From Amblyomma americanum (taxonomy: Eukaryota; Arthropoda; Arachnida; Ixodida; Ixodidae), in contig NC_135497.1 of assembly GCF_052857255.1 (NCBI RefSeq), positions 551,099,531 to 551,163,530 of the forward strand: DNA of 64,000 bases. The letters run 5' to 3'. The position numbers and the translations under genes were made by a program. The notes beneath the pieces were generated by a model, which had not been told where the DNA came from, searched no databases, and saw only the letters and a list, made by a program, of their open reading frames with translations. Of the stretch, positions 33,940 to 46,189 are shown piece by piece (position 1 is the first letter of the stretch; every line of letters starts with the position of its first letter).

Positions 33940-35425
33940 CAAATTTCAAATTTCAAATTTCAAATATTTATTCCAACATTACACCATACAGATATAATGT
34001 CGAGGATGGCAGGCAAAAAGCCTCCTGGAGGCTTGACCGGTCCTGCATCCTGGTGTACACTTGGCAGAGCAGCGGTGGCAGTCAGCTCATCAGAACACAA
34101 GAAGTGAATAAAGAAAGCCCAAAACAAAACATAGAAACATTCACAAATATGTATGAAGGAGAGACAGAGGTATTAAAGAAATAATAAAGACAAAAATATA
34201 TTACATTTTATGCAGTATAGGAACGCATGAAGGCTTTAAAGTTTGACGGGTTCATGCTTAGAATGTCGATACCCATTTCAATTAGGGAATTCAACAACCT
34301 TGGTAAATTATTCTCAAGCATCTGTTTGCTATAATTAATTCTGTATCTCGAAACATTCCATATTTCTGTGCGGCGTGTAGTGTAGGCAGGTACATTCTGA
34401 TGCAGGTTCGCGATTTTCACTAACGTAAAATTATGTTTCCTGCTGCTATAGTAAAAATCCCGCAGAAGTCTGTATGTGTAAATGTCGTGAATCTTTCTTA
34501 TATTATACTTCTCGAAGAGTGGTTCAGTGTGTTCCGTAAAGGATACATTGGCAATAATACGTAGAGCCCTTTTCTGCATGATTAATATATTATTAAGATT
34601 TGATTGTGTCGTTGTACCCCATACTAAATGACCATAATTAATGTGCGAGGCAAACAAGGCATTATACAAAAGTATTTTAACAAAAGTAGGAAAAATGTGT
34701 CGATTGCGACTTAGCATACAAACCGTACTGCTTAGCTTCTTGAGGACTGAATCTGCATGCTCGTCCCATTGTAGGCTGCTGGAGAAGGTTACACCAAGAA
34801 TTTTAATTGAGTTAACAACCTCAATTTGCATAGACTCGAACATTATATTATGGTACTGTGGGATTTCTTTTTCTTGAGTTCGGAAAATTACTGCTTTTGT
34901 TTTACTGCAATTAACCTGTAGGCAATTTTTTTTCGACCAAATCGAAGGTCTCCCGAGAAGTTCATTTGCCATTCTTATTAAGTCTGTGTAATTGCAGGAC
35001 GATAAAAAAATACTCGTGTCATCTGCGTACATTATAAATTTTGCTTCTTGATAAATCGATACTATATCATTAACATAAATGTTAAAAAGTAGCGGCCCGA
35101 GAATACTTCCCTGTGGTACACCTGAGATTATGCCCTTGGTTTGCGATTTGAATTCGCTTAATGAGACACATTGGTGCCTGTTTTTGAGGTAGGAAGATAA
35201 TAAAGCGAGTGGTGTGCCCCTTACGCCGTACCATTCTAGTTTATTGAGGAGAATATTGTGGTTGATATGGTCAAACGCCTGAGTGTAATCAACAAATATA
35301 CCGAGAGTTAAAAGCTTGTTTTCAAAGTTTCTTAACATGTGCTCTTTCTGATCTAAAAGCGCTAGTTCTGTGGACTTCTTTTTCTGAAATCCATACTGTG
35401 CTTCGGTTATAAGCTGGTGTTGGGC
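33938..35425 (-). mobile_element. Young 5'-truncated CR1 LINE copy
   Basis: The minus-strand 3' end carries four and a half AAATTTG tail units (33938-33966), then a 3' UTR and an undamaged RT frame. The element is cut off within RT near 35425. Open coding up to the truncation and a clean tail suggest a recent insertion. It is related to the 13.1-kb element but is a distinct family, since the tail and sequence differ. Confidence 0.88.
34208..35338 (-). CDS. CR1 reverse transcriptase C-terminal portion (ORF2 fragment)
   Basis: 376 codons from the first ATG; the frame stays open further upstream to 35425 (QYGFQKKKSTELALL), so the true ORF2 began before the truncation. Motifs in order: FVDYTQAFDHINH, GVPQGSILGPLLFNIYVND, catalytic YADD (MYADDTSIF), NCLQVNCSKTKAVIF, LGVTFSSSLQWDEH and HINYGHLVWGTTT, then the usual C-terminal domain ending at TAA. 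No lesions are seen within it. It has no endonuclease and is a dead-on-arrival copy. Confidence 0.9.
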   Translation of the reverse strand: MLRNFENKLLTLGIFVDYTQAFDHINHNILLNKLEWYGVRGTPLALLSSYLKNRHQCVSLSEFKSQTKGIISGVPQGSILGPLLFNIYVNDIVSIYQEAKFIMYADDTSIFLSSCNYTDLIRMANELLGRPSIWSKKNCLQVNCSKTKAVIFRTQEKEIPQYHNIMFESMQIEVVNSIKILGVTFSSSLQWDEHADSVLKKLSSTVCMLSRNRHIFPTFVKILLYNALFASHINYGHLVWGTTTQSNLNNILIMQKRALRIIANVSFTEHTEPLFEKYNIRKIHDIYTYRLLRDFYYSSRKHNFTLVKIANLHQNVPAYTTRRTEIWNVSRYRINYSKQMLENNLPRLLNSLIEMGIDILSMNPSNFKAFMRSYTA

Positions 35426-35429
35426 CTAC

Positions 35430-36005
35430 GAACCAAGAGGAAACAAACCCGTCCTTCCCTTCAAATCAGCTGACTCGAAGGAAGTCAAATGAGGCATTAT
35501 ACGGTCGTGCTTCAGTCACGCCCTCGCAATCTCATGCAAGCACCGCAATGGAAACGGCCTTCCATCGCCAGGTGTCCCGGCTCTTGACTCCAGGCTTCCC
35601 CTGTACGCTTTTAATTTCCGTGCCTGAAGGCATGGTTAGACGTTTAAAAAGCTAGCTTCCAACACCGCGGAGGACCCAGATCTCAGCAATAAAGTCACGG
35701 TGATACCCTGCCTGCATGACATTTCTCACACCTTCAGAAAAATAGGGAAACGAGCATGTGTGCAAGTGGTATTTTCGGCAGCACATAAGCTACCAAAACT
35801 GTGCAAGAAGGTCAACTTCACCGACGGTCAGAATAGGAACTGCTCGATTAAGCACCAGCGGCGGTCTGTTGCATGCACAGAAAACGTAGCGTGCTCAATA
35901 CCCATGCCCTGTGGACGACCCTACGAGATTTTGTTTGCGTGGCCTATACGAGAAGAAACGGGAGGAGCGGGAAGAAGGTGGGAGTGGGCGAATTCTGAAT
36001 TACTT
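35430..36005 (+). mobile_element. Penelope-like element fragment (linker and GIY-YIG region)
   Basis: The plus-strand frame at 35700-36008 reads VIPCLHDISHTFRKIGKRAC, then VQVVFSAAHKLPKLCKKVNF and CSIPMPCGRPY, matching the cysteine-containing linker before a GIY-YIG nuclease in Penelope-like retroelements as I know them in ticks. The preceding 300 bp carry related sequence in broken frames. The GIY-YIG core is not intact. It lies between two minus-strand LINE copies. Confidence 0.65.
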
Positions 36006-37689
36006 TAATATAAGGTACTTAAAAATGATAATCAGGCATATTTCCTTCTTGGTCCTAAATGAACCTTGCTGCTTTGTTCTGAACAGATTCGAGAAGACTA
36101 GAAAGGAAGTCTTGATAAGGATGCCTTATAATAGAAGCATATTCTAACGAAGATCTGATCGATGAAGTGTATGCATGACATCTTGTGCCAGAATTTGCAA
36201 GGTGCTGACGGCGTCGTACGTAGCATGCCAAGTTTCCGGAATGATTTACTGCAAATGTGATCTATGTGAGTATTTCATGAAAGTTTAGAATAGACAAGAA
36301 CTCCTAGATATTTTACTTCTATTGTTTAGTCAATAAATGTTACATAACGGCCCATAAACAGGAAACTATCTGATGTGTTTAGTTTTTTCCGCATTAATTT
36401 CTATTTCAAGGTACGGCATCATTAGAGTTAGTTCATTTAAATCACATTGAAGCGCATGAATATCATACGGGTTAGTTATTTCTTTATAGATCACGCAGTC
36501 GTATGCGAAAAGGCGAATTGAGGCGACGATACTATCTGCTATATCATTTATATAAATTAAAAAGAGCAAAGGCCCGAGAACTGTCCCATGTGAGACGCCT
36601 GATATCACGTGCGTAGGGTTAGAGATGCAATCGCTTATCTTAACTGATTGCAACCGTTCAGCCAGGAATTCAGCGATTCCTCTAATTGTTTTATCATCAA
36701 TGTGCATACCTGTGAGAAAAACAGACAAAAATCGCAGCTGTATCGAGGGACATGTGCAGTGAGTAATGAAGGTCAGTAGCTATTTCAAATAAGTTTTTTT
36801 GGCAAGATCGTTTGTACCGGAAACCGTGTCGTGTTTCGAGAAGCAGAATATTTGAGCTTAAACGTAACATGCGCAGACAAGATGTGTTCAAATAGTTTGG
36901 AGCACACTGATGCCAAAGAAATTGGTCTGTAGTTAGAAGAATCATGATGGCCTCCAGTTTTAAATATAGGAATGATGTTAGCAATCTTCCAGTCATCTGG
37001 GATGCATCCTGAATGAAGCGACTGCTGAAATAGCAGCGACAAAAAGAAGGATGGTTGATGAAATATTAATTTGAGAAGTTTAGAGGTAATGCCATCAGGG
37101 CCTGGACTGGTGCAAAGTGGAATTCAATCTATAGCCTTCGCCATGCCGTTTGCAGAGATTACTATAGGCGAGAAGCTAAACTGAATGCATGAGGGAGGGA
37201 GTTTTTGCGAGCTATTGAGTTGCAACCTATCTGTTAATACTTTATTAAAATATTCATTCAACGTTTCAACTACATGTTGTAAAGAAAAAGCACAAGCATT
37301 CTCATTCATTAGGACCAGAACTATCTGGTCCCACTTGTGATTCATTGAGCGCCAGAATCTTTAACACGTAAGCGTTACTTGGCTCATAAGTGGCGTGGAC
37401 GGAAGCTGTAGGCGTAAGTCATCTGCAACAGTGTCCACATGAACTGTCCAATCCTAGGTTGCATGGGAATTAAAATAAAATAGAAAAGTTGATTAAGCAA
37501 CATATATGTTGCTCAACACAGTGATTCATTTTGTCATTTTGCGGGCAGGCGCATGCGCTGCTAGCTGGTTTGTGTGAGCTATTTAACCTTGTGTTTTTTC
37601 CATTAAACTTCAGTTGATAGTAGCGCTTGTCCTTCGTTTTCTTTCTTTCTCTTGGTGTCCCCTGTCGCAGCGCTTTTGAAAGTCTTAAA

Positions 37690-37905
37690 ACATATTTGTA
37701 ATGATAGCAGTGATAGTTAGTAAATAGTAAAAAATTATGGTAGTCATAATGACCGCTACTGATAGCGATAGTGCTAGAGATCGATATTGATAGTGGTGAT
37801 GACAGTGGTTATGATAGCGAGAGTGATAGTTGGTTACAGTGATGACGATGTAGTGGTGATGACAGTGCTGATGATAGCAATGATTATGGCAGAGATAGCG
37901 AAAAG
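37690..37905. repeat. Degenerate GATAGC/GTGATGA simple repeat
   Basis: Irregular repeats of GATAGTGGTGATGACAGT-type units over about 215 bp within the minus-strand LINE, directly before the 24-bp tandem array. Confidence 0.75.
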
Positions 37906-37906
37906 A

Positions 37907-38002
37907 GGTCGTTAGCTCGAGTCCCGCAAAGGTCGTCAGTTCTAGTCCCGTGAAAATCGTTGGTTCGAGTTCCGTGAAGGTTGTTGGTTCGAGTCCCGCG
38001 AA
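37907..38002. repeat. Four-copy 24-bp tandem repeat with tRNA B-box-like core
   Basis: Units at 37907, 37931, 37955 and 37979, each 24 bp: GGTCGTTNGTTCGAGTCCCG plus GAA-type ends, with a partial fifth unit. The core GGTTCGAGTCCC fits the pol III B box (GGTTCGANNCC). No A box lies at the proper distance, so it is not a tRNA gene. Confidence 0.85.
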
Positions 38003-39960
38003 GGTCGTTCGGAGGTCACGGTAGCCATGAATATCGACACAGTTTGGCCGTCTAGGAACCAGACGTCACAATAGGCATGGACGTCGACATAGTTAAGCCT
38101 ACTCCCCATAACATAGAAATGAAAAGGGAGGGGGGGGATAAAGAGAGGAAACGGAAAGGCTTTCGCATTTCCGCTGTTCAGCTGACTTAAATGCAATCCT
38201 GTAATTTTTTAGGATTGGTTTTAAGCATATTAAAATGTTTTCTATAGCTTCTGGAATATCAGCTGCAGTTAGGCCGGAAAGGTTGTTAAATGTTTACCAG
38301 TCAAGGGGTGAATTGGTTCGTGTGGCTTTCCTGTATGCCCCCTTATTTCTATTCTGGCTCCTCTTGACATGAAGCGTGAACCAGGAGTCACTCGATCTCT
38401 CGGTGGTAGTGAATTTCGGGATACAGGCGTCTACAACTTCTTTGAGTTTATCGCATAATAGATACCAGTTCTCGCTGGCGGTTCGCATTTCTAGAGTGTC
38501 TGCAATCCAGGAGGAAAAATTGGTAAATATCCGATTCATTTTTGTATAACGGCACGAGCGTAGCTGCGCATAGTTTTCTTTTGTTTCATTTTGTTAAAAC
38601 GAGGCAGCAATAAGGATCAATGTACGAGCCTATGGTCGCTGATTTCCTCCAGGGCCCGTGTGGTAGCATGTTTGCGATGGTTAGTTAGAATCAATCTAAG
38701 ATATGACCGCCGCGTGGTGGTTCATGCACCAGTTGTGAAAGGTGATGCAGCTGAGGCAAGTGCAAAAACCGAACACATTCGGAGCGATTATTTTGAGAAC
38801 TGATAGAATAATATAACCAATCGATAGTCGGATAATTGAACTCGCCGCCTAAGACAATGATACACTTCGAAAACTTGCATTTAACCTGGTCGAGTGCATC
38901 GCTCGCAATCGGGAGGGCGATAGCAAGTACCAAAAATGCATTTGACACGTTGAAAAGAAGCAGACACCCAAATCATGATTTGCGCAAGTGGTATGTCAGT
39001 TTGCACGAGAGAAGATTAGTAATCGTCTCTAACTGCGCTCATAACACCGCCGCGGCGCTCCTCGGTAGTTACCTTTATCTTTCCGGAACAGCACCAAAGA
39101 ATTTGGAAGCGCGAGCTCGCAGTTGGGAATTTCGCCACAGGGCAAAGTTTCAGTGCCCATGATTATGTAGGCAGAGCCCGTGTGCAGAAATTATTTCCGT
39201 GCATCAACCTTGGGAAGAATCCTGCGGAAGTTAGCCAGATGAAATGAAACTGCTGATGTAAGAGCGGACTCGGAGTGACGTCTAGAAGCCAGTCAGTCAG
39301 CAGAGGGATTTCTAAGGATGATATGCTCAACACTACCGGTGATTGGATTGCACTAACATATGCAGCAGCGTAAGTGAAGGTTCTTGAATCGAATACTGAA
39401 ACGCTCCTTTCCATAACGATTCGCCTTAGCGTAGTAGCCCAGCATTTTACGAGTATACTGTGCGCTGTGATGAGAAATCCTCCTCCAACCAAACCTTGGA
39501 AGATTCGAGGTATTTGAGTTTTCAAGCGTTACGTAAGGCTTCATCTTTTGATTTAATGTTTAGAAAATTGAAGACCGAGGGGTGGTGAACCCCGTATCAG
39601 CGCTGTCCGAATCGATGGACGCGCTCAATGTCGCCAGCTTCTATATTCAGGTGGACGGAGAAGGATTCTCTTACAATTCTTTCTGATTCCTCATGCTGTT
39701 CATGTTCTTTTTCGGGAGACCTGTGATTAAAAGATTGTTTCTCCGCATTTGGTTGTTCATATCGTCCACAGCATCAACAATTTCTTCGTTCGTTTTAGAT
39801 ATACCGGACTTCACCTGTGGAAGCGACTTGTTGACAGCACCAGCACTGCTTTGTTACGAGCAACTAATTCTTGACGTAATATCAGTGATATCCTGCCTAA
39901 TGTCAGCTAGGCCAGTGGTGGTATCTTCGTGGTATTCCTTCAGAAGCGTGAGGAAGTAAT

Positions 39961-42689
39961 CAACCTAAGGGTGAGGATTTGATTCAATATCGCCAGAACA
40001 CCGCAGAAGGAGAGCAAAGCACGACGACCGGCACATCAGACATAGTCTATAGGACAAAGAACATTGATGAACCCCGGAACTGAACTAAAACGTTCGGCCT
40101 CGATACTCCTCGCCTGTCGCCATGCAAAATAATGAGCCAATGCGCGCCTGGGAGGTGCACACGTCGGCACCCATCTTGTTCACGGGAACGACATAAAGCA
40201 ATCAAGTGGGTATCAGCAGCTACAGGTGATTGAAGTAAGCGAAAAAACTGAAATCCTACCTAGAACAGGAATTGCAATGCTTACCCACCGTCATTAGAGG
40301 CACGCGGACCCCAGGAAGACGATGCAGGGCGATCATCTAGGTACGGGACGGTGGCGCTTCCTTCGAGAATGACGACACAGGCTGCGTCATATCCAAATGT
40401 AAATGTCAGGCCTTTCCACTGATCCTTAAAATTTTATAGGCGGACTAGTTAGCGAGGAAGTTCATCAAGTGTAATAGGCATCCAAGTCGCTGTTGTAGCT
40501 CGGAAGCAAAGTTCCGCGCCCATGTACGGGTCCTGTTCCACTTAGGGACCTAGCTTTAACCGAACCACAAGAAATGCGTGGACCTGCAATTAGCGCTGTA
40601 CTCTCTCTCGCCGTAAATTGTGCGTTCATAATGTTTTCTTGGCGCCCAAACTACGGAGTAGTGAATACAACCAAGCTGTACCCTATTTATCTCATAAAGC
40701 CACAGCGCCAAATCGCGAGCCCATTTGTTGCGTGAAATCTCAACTATCCGCAGATCCTGTGTCTCTGGCTGTGCATCTCAGCACGTTCGAGCAAAAATAT
40801 GCCGGCTGCGGACTGCTTCGAGAGGACCGACCAAGCTCCTTCGCGGAACCAAGCCGGACCCGACCGATAGTCAGGGCATCGGTGCAGCGTGCAGCAGGGT
40901 CACCAACTGCCCGACTCAGAAAGGCGCTGCTTGGAGTGCAGTGGATTGCTGGGGAATGGAAAACGTCAAAACACAGAGCAAGACTAACGAGCCAATAAAA
41001 TTATTTTTTTTTCAGGGCATTCAGCCGGTGTGTATGCGGTCTGAAAACTGCTGACTGTTTTCACATCATGCTTTTGAATAGCAAGAACAGGTCATGGACA
41101 GCCTTGAACTACGCACAGATGACCAAATTTCCAGCGTATGCTGCGTTGATTTGTGAGAATGAGCGAAAAATCTCCGCAAAGCTGGGTTACTGAAGGAGTG
41201 CCTCCCCTTTCTGTTGCGTTCGGCAACAAAGGGTGGCCGCGCTTAGCGTGGAAGCACGCAAAGCAGGAACCGCTTCGAGAAAAAAGAAAAAAGACAGAAA
41301 AGAAACACCACCTGGCACCCCTGCCGTCTCCGCGACGCCAGAAACTCACTCACAAGGAAGGTGATATAAAAAAAAAAAGTTTTACCTTGTGTCGCCTTTT
41401 TTTTTTCATTTTCACTCTAGAAGAAGGAAACCAAATTAAGCACACCAGTGTGCGACATCTACATGCTTCCTTTGCACCTCATTCAACACTCCGACTTCGC
41501 CCGTCAGATCTGGATTGGGACACTGCTTTTTCCCTCGCAGACGCGACGTTTCTGCGGACCGCTTTCCACAGCTGAGCACTTTCACTAATGAACGCGGCCT
41601 CGAAGGGCTTTAGAAATAACGACGAACCTCAAATCGCAAACTACCGCCTCGAATTACCTTCCGCCCCTATAGAGTAAATCTTACTGACTACTTTTCCGTT
41701 GCCATCAAAGCCTTTTCCTGAAGATGGTTAGTTGTCCATTACTGAATTGGTTCCCATGCCTTATTAGTTTACTCACAGAAGTTCACGACTACTGTGATTA
41801 TGACTCGTTGCACCCATTCGCTCATCACGCTATGATGCACGTGTGACGGAAATATCCCAAGCCCGTGGCTAGAAATCTTTAGTTACTCCTTATGCACAAA
41901 GCCGTTTGAACTCTTTTACAGGGCTGCTTGCAGCACGATCCTCGGCTTTTTGTGTGCTAATACCAAACTGCAAATCAAACTTAAAATCAAAATCAAAGCT
42001 GGCTGAGTGTGTATTATATTAATAATAATAATAATGAAATGCATTTCGCCAACACATAATGCAAGGTGATGCTGGGGAAGAGAAGCAAAAGCTGCCTTTC
42101 AACAGAATGACGAAGCCATGGGCCCCCTTTTTCTATACAGCATATGCAGTGGCGTAAGAAAACATGCACAGAGAAATTAATTATTGTAAGAACTTGTGAC
42201 CTCGCGTTAGAGAATTTTAGTTTCAAAAAGAAAACAAGAACTGAAACATAATACATAGAGATTTGTACCCAGAACATGCGCTAGAGAATAAACCAAACCC
42301 GGAAAGTTCAGCAAATGGAATGATACAGAGAGTGTTTTACATAACGCAAAGACATGGGTAAAACAGGTCAAGTAAACAACAGAAATATTGCGGAACAACA
42401 TCAACGGTTTGTAGAGCTGCTGGTTTTTATTTTCTTGGACACAGAACAATAACGAAGCTATTTAGAGCGCAAATGGTTAATAATCTCTGAAATCTGACAC
42501 ATTTCGTTTTTATGTTCAGTTTAAAAAACGCTTTTCTCAAGTTTACCAATCGTACGTTGTTCGGAGCGTCTTTATTTTCACCAGACCATATTCTTGCTTT
42601 TATACTATTCTTCGCGCCTTTTCAAGCCTGGAATATTTGGAATAAAAGATTTTTTTTCAAAGGTTCGTATTCAAATGTTCGGCTGAGAA
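39961..42689. other. Unassigned stretch
   Basis: Frames such as 40618-40998 and 41153-41575 are long enough to notice but match no family I know and overlap frames on other strands. No repeats or splice-supported exons were identified. Confidence 0.4.
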
Positions 42690-42885
42690 AATGATAGCGA
42701 TGAATTTTAATAGCGCGAGGGCAGCTTTGTCGAAAGAGCGCCGTGGCACAAGCTATTATCTTCTCACGGTGGGGTCGAAGAATGCTTTCCAAGCCACCCC
42801 CCCCCCCCCCCCTCGAATCGGAGCACAGGGCCAGAAGGAAGCTTGTGTTCATTGCATCACCGGTGTGTGCCCGGCATAACGGCGA
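42690..42885 (-). mobile_element. SINE family A, 5'-truncated, with internal C16 run
   Basis: On the minus strand it contains GGGCACACACCGGTGATGCA and AAGCTTCCTTCTGGCC and ends GCGCTATTAAAATTCATC, the body and tail landmarks of family A without the tRNA head. A 16-C run (42797-42812) replaces the short spacer before AAATGCTTGG. Confidence 0.75.
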
Positions 42886-44514
42886 CTGCTTCCTGGAACT
42901 TTCGGTCCGAGTCGGATGGTCAGGCCACTAGCACACCGCTGTGATTGTTGTAGAGTTTTGCCACCAGAATAGTATTGCGTTCTAAAAATACTTTTGTCAT
43001 CTAACCAATGTAGGCAATTTGTAACAATCCGTATAGCATTTTTAACGCGAGAGCGTTAGTACCCCCATGCCTGAAAAATTGTCCTGCGTCCGCATCAAAG
43101 TCGGCATAGGCAACCGTTTGAAGCCTCGCAGCCGCAGCGGCCGGAGGAACCGGCCACTGCAGCAACCTAGGGGGGACACCTTGGTCACGTGACCTTGGGG
43201 CGTCACTGCAACCTGCCCACCGGATTGTGAGAAAACTGATCACCGTGGCAGATGGCAGCTAAATTAATGATTGGTCGCGAAAGGTTGCTCGGGACGAGCA
43301 GCATGGGTCGCACAAGCCCCACCGGTGGCAGCACCTGCCATCGCAGGGAAGTAGCGCACCGCTTTACCGCTGCATTCTGTGTTGCTCGAGTGTTCGAGCG
43401 TAGTCGTTCGAGCGTAGTGTTCGAGCGTAGTCGACTACCTACGTAGTCGTTGGAATTTTGGGCGGCTGACAAGCTCGTGGGATCTGCGCATGTCATTAAC
43501 TTTCAAAGGATAGCCACGTAGATGATGTCATTAATGCAAGATTGAAAAGAAATGAACAGCGCCTTCTCCCTTGAAGAATCACGCAACGGACGCTGTGAGT
43601 TCGTAAGACGAAGTTGTTTAAGGTTACTTCTTCTTGGCGATATAATATATACGAGAAAGATTTACGAAGCAAAACTGCGTGTTCGCGGAAAATGTAGCAT
43701 TCAAGTTTGTTTAGAAGTACTTGATTATATTAATAAGGTCAAAATATCTTGGTCAAATCAGTGCATATGCCCATGACAATCCTGTTTTTGTTCAAAGTGT
43801 ATTAATGTACATTCTTTCTCCTCTACCAGTGTAAATTCTGTCCAAAGGTGCTTTCTAAATTCATGTTGTGAACCGGTGTGTGTCGTTTTCAATGCAATCC
43901 TGCAAGAAGACTGTGGAGAGCTTTTTCCAATGCCTACGAGAATATTGCAACTACAAACACAAGGCGGGAATTCCAAGATTGTTGTGATTCTGACTGAAAA
44001 GCACCAAACAATGAGGAAGTAGCATAGCCAAATTAAGAACTGCGTCAGTAATACATAAGTATATGAAGTGCGCGGCATATGGTAAAATATCAAACATTTA
44101 TGTTTAGGCTGTATATGTAGTTGGTGTATGTCCCATGAGGTACTCTTGTCAAGCCGTGCGAAAATTTTCATTAGTTCCGCTCGATTCATGGGATTAAGAT
44201 ATATGCTTTTATTGACCCAAGGGCATTTTTCAGACCGTTATCCAGAGCTTTCTCACAACAAAGACCAACAAATCATTTATTAAACTAGTCCGCTAAACGC
44301 TGGCCTCACAACATCGTGCCACTTAAATCTGTCGAAAAAAATTCGTATACTATTAGAATCGTAAGTTTTCAGCTTATCCGGTTTTTTAAATTAACGTAAA
44401 CAAAGCCTTTAGTTGAACCAAAATCATTTGTGTAATATTTGGTCCTTAGTATTCTTAAGCACCAGTAGAGCCGATTGCGACAGATTTTGAAAATACGCTA
44501 GCAGTCAAATCCCC
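42886..44514. other. Mostly unassigned, with a short GC-rich block
   Basis: At 43183-43194 there is a perfect GGTCACGTGACC palindrome, flanked on the right by TTGG. At 43386-43432 TTCGAGCGTAG recurs about three times. The minus-strand frame at 43758-44189 is unrecognised. Confidence 0.4.
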
Positions 44515-44835
44515 TTAATAATAATAATAATTGGATTTTGGGGAAAGGAAATGGCGCAGTATCTGTCTCATATATTGTAGGACACCTGAACCGCGCCGTA
44601 AGGGAAGGGATAAAGGAGGGAGTGAAAGAAGAAAGGAAGAGAGTGGTGCCGTAGTGGAGGGCTCCGGAATAATTTCGACCACCTGGGGATCTTTAACGTG
44701 CGCTGACATCGCAGAGCACACGGGCGCCTTGGCGTTTTTCCTCCATAAAAACGCAGCCGCCGCGGTCGGGTTCGAACCCGGGAACTCCGGATCAGTAGTC
44801 GAGCGCCGTAACCACTGAGTCACCGCGGCGGGTTC
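44515..44835 (-). mobile_element. SINE family B long form with (ATT)n tail
   Basis: The minus-strand head is CCGCGGTGACTCAGTGGTTACGG, then B box GGGTTCGAACCC, body CGCCAAGGCGCCCGTGTGC, GCACGTTAAAGATCCCC, and a 3' end CCCCAAAATCCAATTATTATTATTA. This is the clearest long-form copy in the window. Confidence 0.9.
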
Positions 44836-45064
44836 AAATCCCCTTGTGATAATAAGCTTACAGCATAGTTTATTCTTTCCCTCTGTCATGAAGGGGTCAA
44901 GTAGACACAGAGTCACGGCCGCGTGCCTTCGCCCACTTCGGGATCAACATGGCGGGAGTGCACAAAAGGGTCCATGTGCGCGTGGAATGAACTAGTCCCG
45001 AAGGCCCCTTTCTGTTAGAAGGCAGTATCAAGCGCCGCGCTAGCGCCGCCGTATATACCGAGTG

Positions 45065-45292
45065 TCTCAGCTGAAAGGAATGAAAACTTCTGACCCGAAA
45101 GACGCGGGTTCGATACCGGCCGTGGCGGTCGCATTTCGATGGAGGCGAAACGCTAAGGCGCCCGTGTGCAGTGCGGTGTCAGGGCACGTTAAAGAACCCC
45201 AGGCGATCGAAATCACCCGGAGCCTGCCACTACGGTGTCCCTGATGGCGTGAGTCGCTTTTGGACGTTAACATCACAAAAACCAACCCAAAG
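45065..45292 (+). mobile_element. SINE family B copy, degenerate head
   Basis: TCTGACCCGAAAGACGCGGG, TTCGATACCGGCC, then CATTTCGATGGAGGCGAAACG, GGCACGTTAAAGAACCCCAGG and a GGAGCCTGCCACTACGG-type end. The A-box half of the head is decayed. Confidence 0.85.
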
Positions 45293-46189
45293 CAAAATGA
45301 ACGAAAGTTTTCAGCGAGAGGCAGTGTCCTTTGGCAGTGGAACTGATATCTGTTGAAAGTCGCGCGGCCTAGTCTGCAGTATTCTTTCGTTCTTCAATGC
45401 TTGTTAAGCAGTAAAGGCTAATTTCCTAACTATTTAGAAATAGGCTTGAGGAATAAAGTGTCAATACAGAAGTTGCAGACTGTCTCGAAAAACCGGGGGC
45501 TACAATGTTTGCACCAAGGTAGCATTCACGCAGCTTTATTTGTCGACCTTACAAGAAATCCCGAAAAAAAAAATGGGCTCATCTCTTGCCTAGTGCACAC
45601 GCAAAGCCCCGTTGCGGACAGCACTCTGTAAAATAAAGCGGAGTTTGTTCTCTGAGACGCGTCTCGGGACGCTGAAATAGCCCCGCTGCCCTGTGGTAAC
45701 GTTTGTATTTTGCGGGCTTTCGGGCCTACCTCGCACACACGTGTACGGGCGTAAAAAAAATCATTTCAATTCCCAGTCAAAAATGTACATCTTCTCACCG
45801 AGCCGGCATGCTTGGAGAGGGACTGAGGAAATAAACCTGCCTAGCTAGTTCAAGGAAACACTCGGACAGGGAGGGGCTTCTCATCACTTCATCAAACAGC
45901 GCATACTTGACTTCCCGGAAAATGGAATGTTTGCTAGCGTTTGTCCATGGAAAGCAAAACTGCTCTGCATTTTTTTCATACCAAAGCCTCGGTTTTATGT
46001 ACATTAATGTATCTCTGAGTACTGCTCAGGTGAGAGTTTCATGAATAAAAGATTTACCCAGAGATTTGTGTGGGTTTTATCTCCCCAGTTACGAATTCGA
46101 TATTGTCATGTCTAGAAGCTAGGCATTTTCTCAGACGACCGTCAGGAGCAGCAGTCGAGCGAAGAAATTAGAAGAAGCATAGTCAAGAG
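45293..46189. other. Unassigned stretch
   Basis: Nothing recognised. Confidence 0.4.

Larger units (their letters stand above)
36010..39960 (-). mobile_element. Long, fragmented CR1-like LINE (ORF1, endonuclease and RT remnants)
   Basis: Minus-strand pieces occur in 5' to 3' order. ORF1 (about 39960-39300): MRRNNLLITGLP, ERVHRFGQ, KVWLEEDFS. Endonuclease (38948-38691): CIIVLGGEFNYPTIDW. The EN-RT linker (38539-38294): SWFTLHVKRSQNRNKGAYRK. RT (37042-36366): PDDWKIANIIPIFKTGG and GVSHGTVLGPLLFLIYIND, with FAYDC in place of the catalytic FADD. C-terminus (about 36140-36030): EYASIIRHP and VQNKAARFI. One insertion-like block (about 37690-38200) separates linker from RT. Many stops make the whole copy dead. 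Confidence 0.8.

Noticed and set aside
37907..38002. Short CRISPR-like or direct-repeat array
   Set aside because: Units are contiguous 24-mers without unique spacers, in a eukaryotic context.
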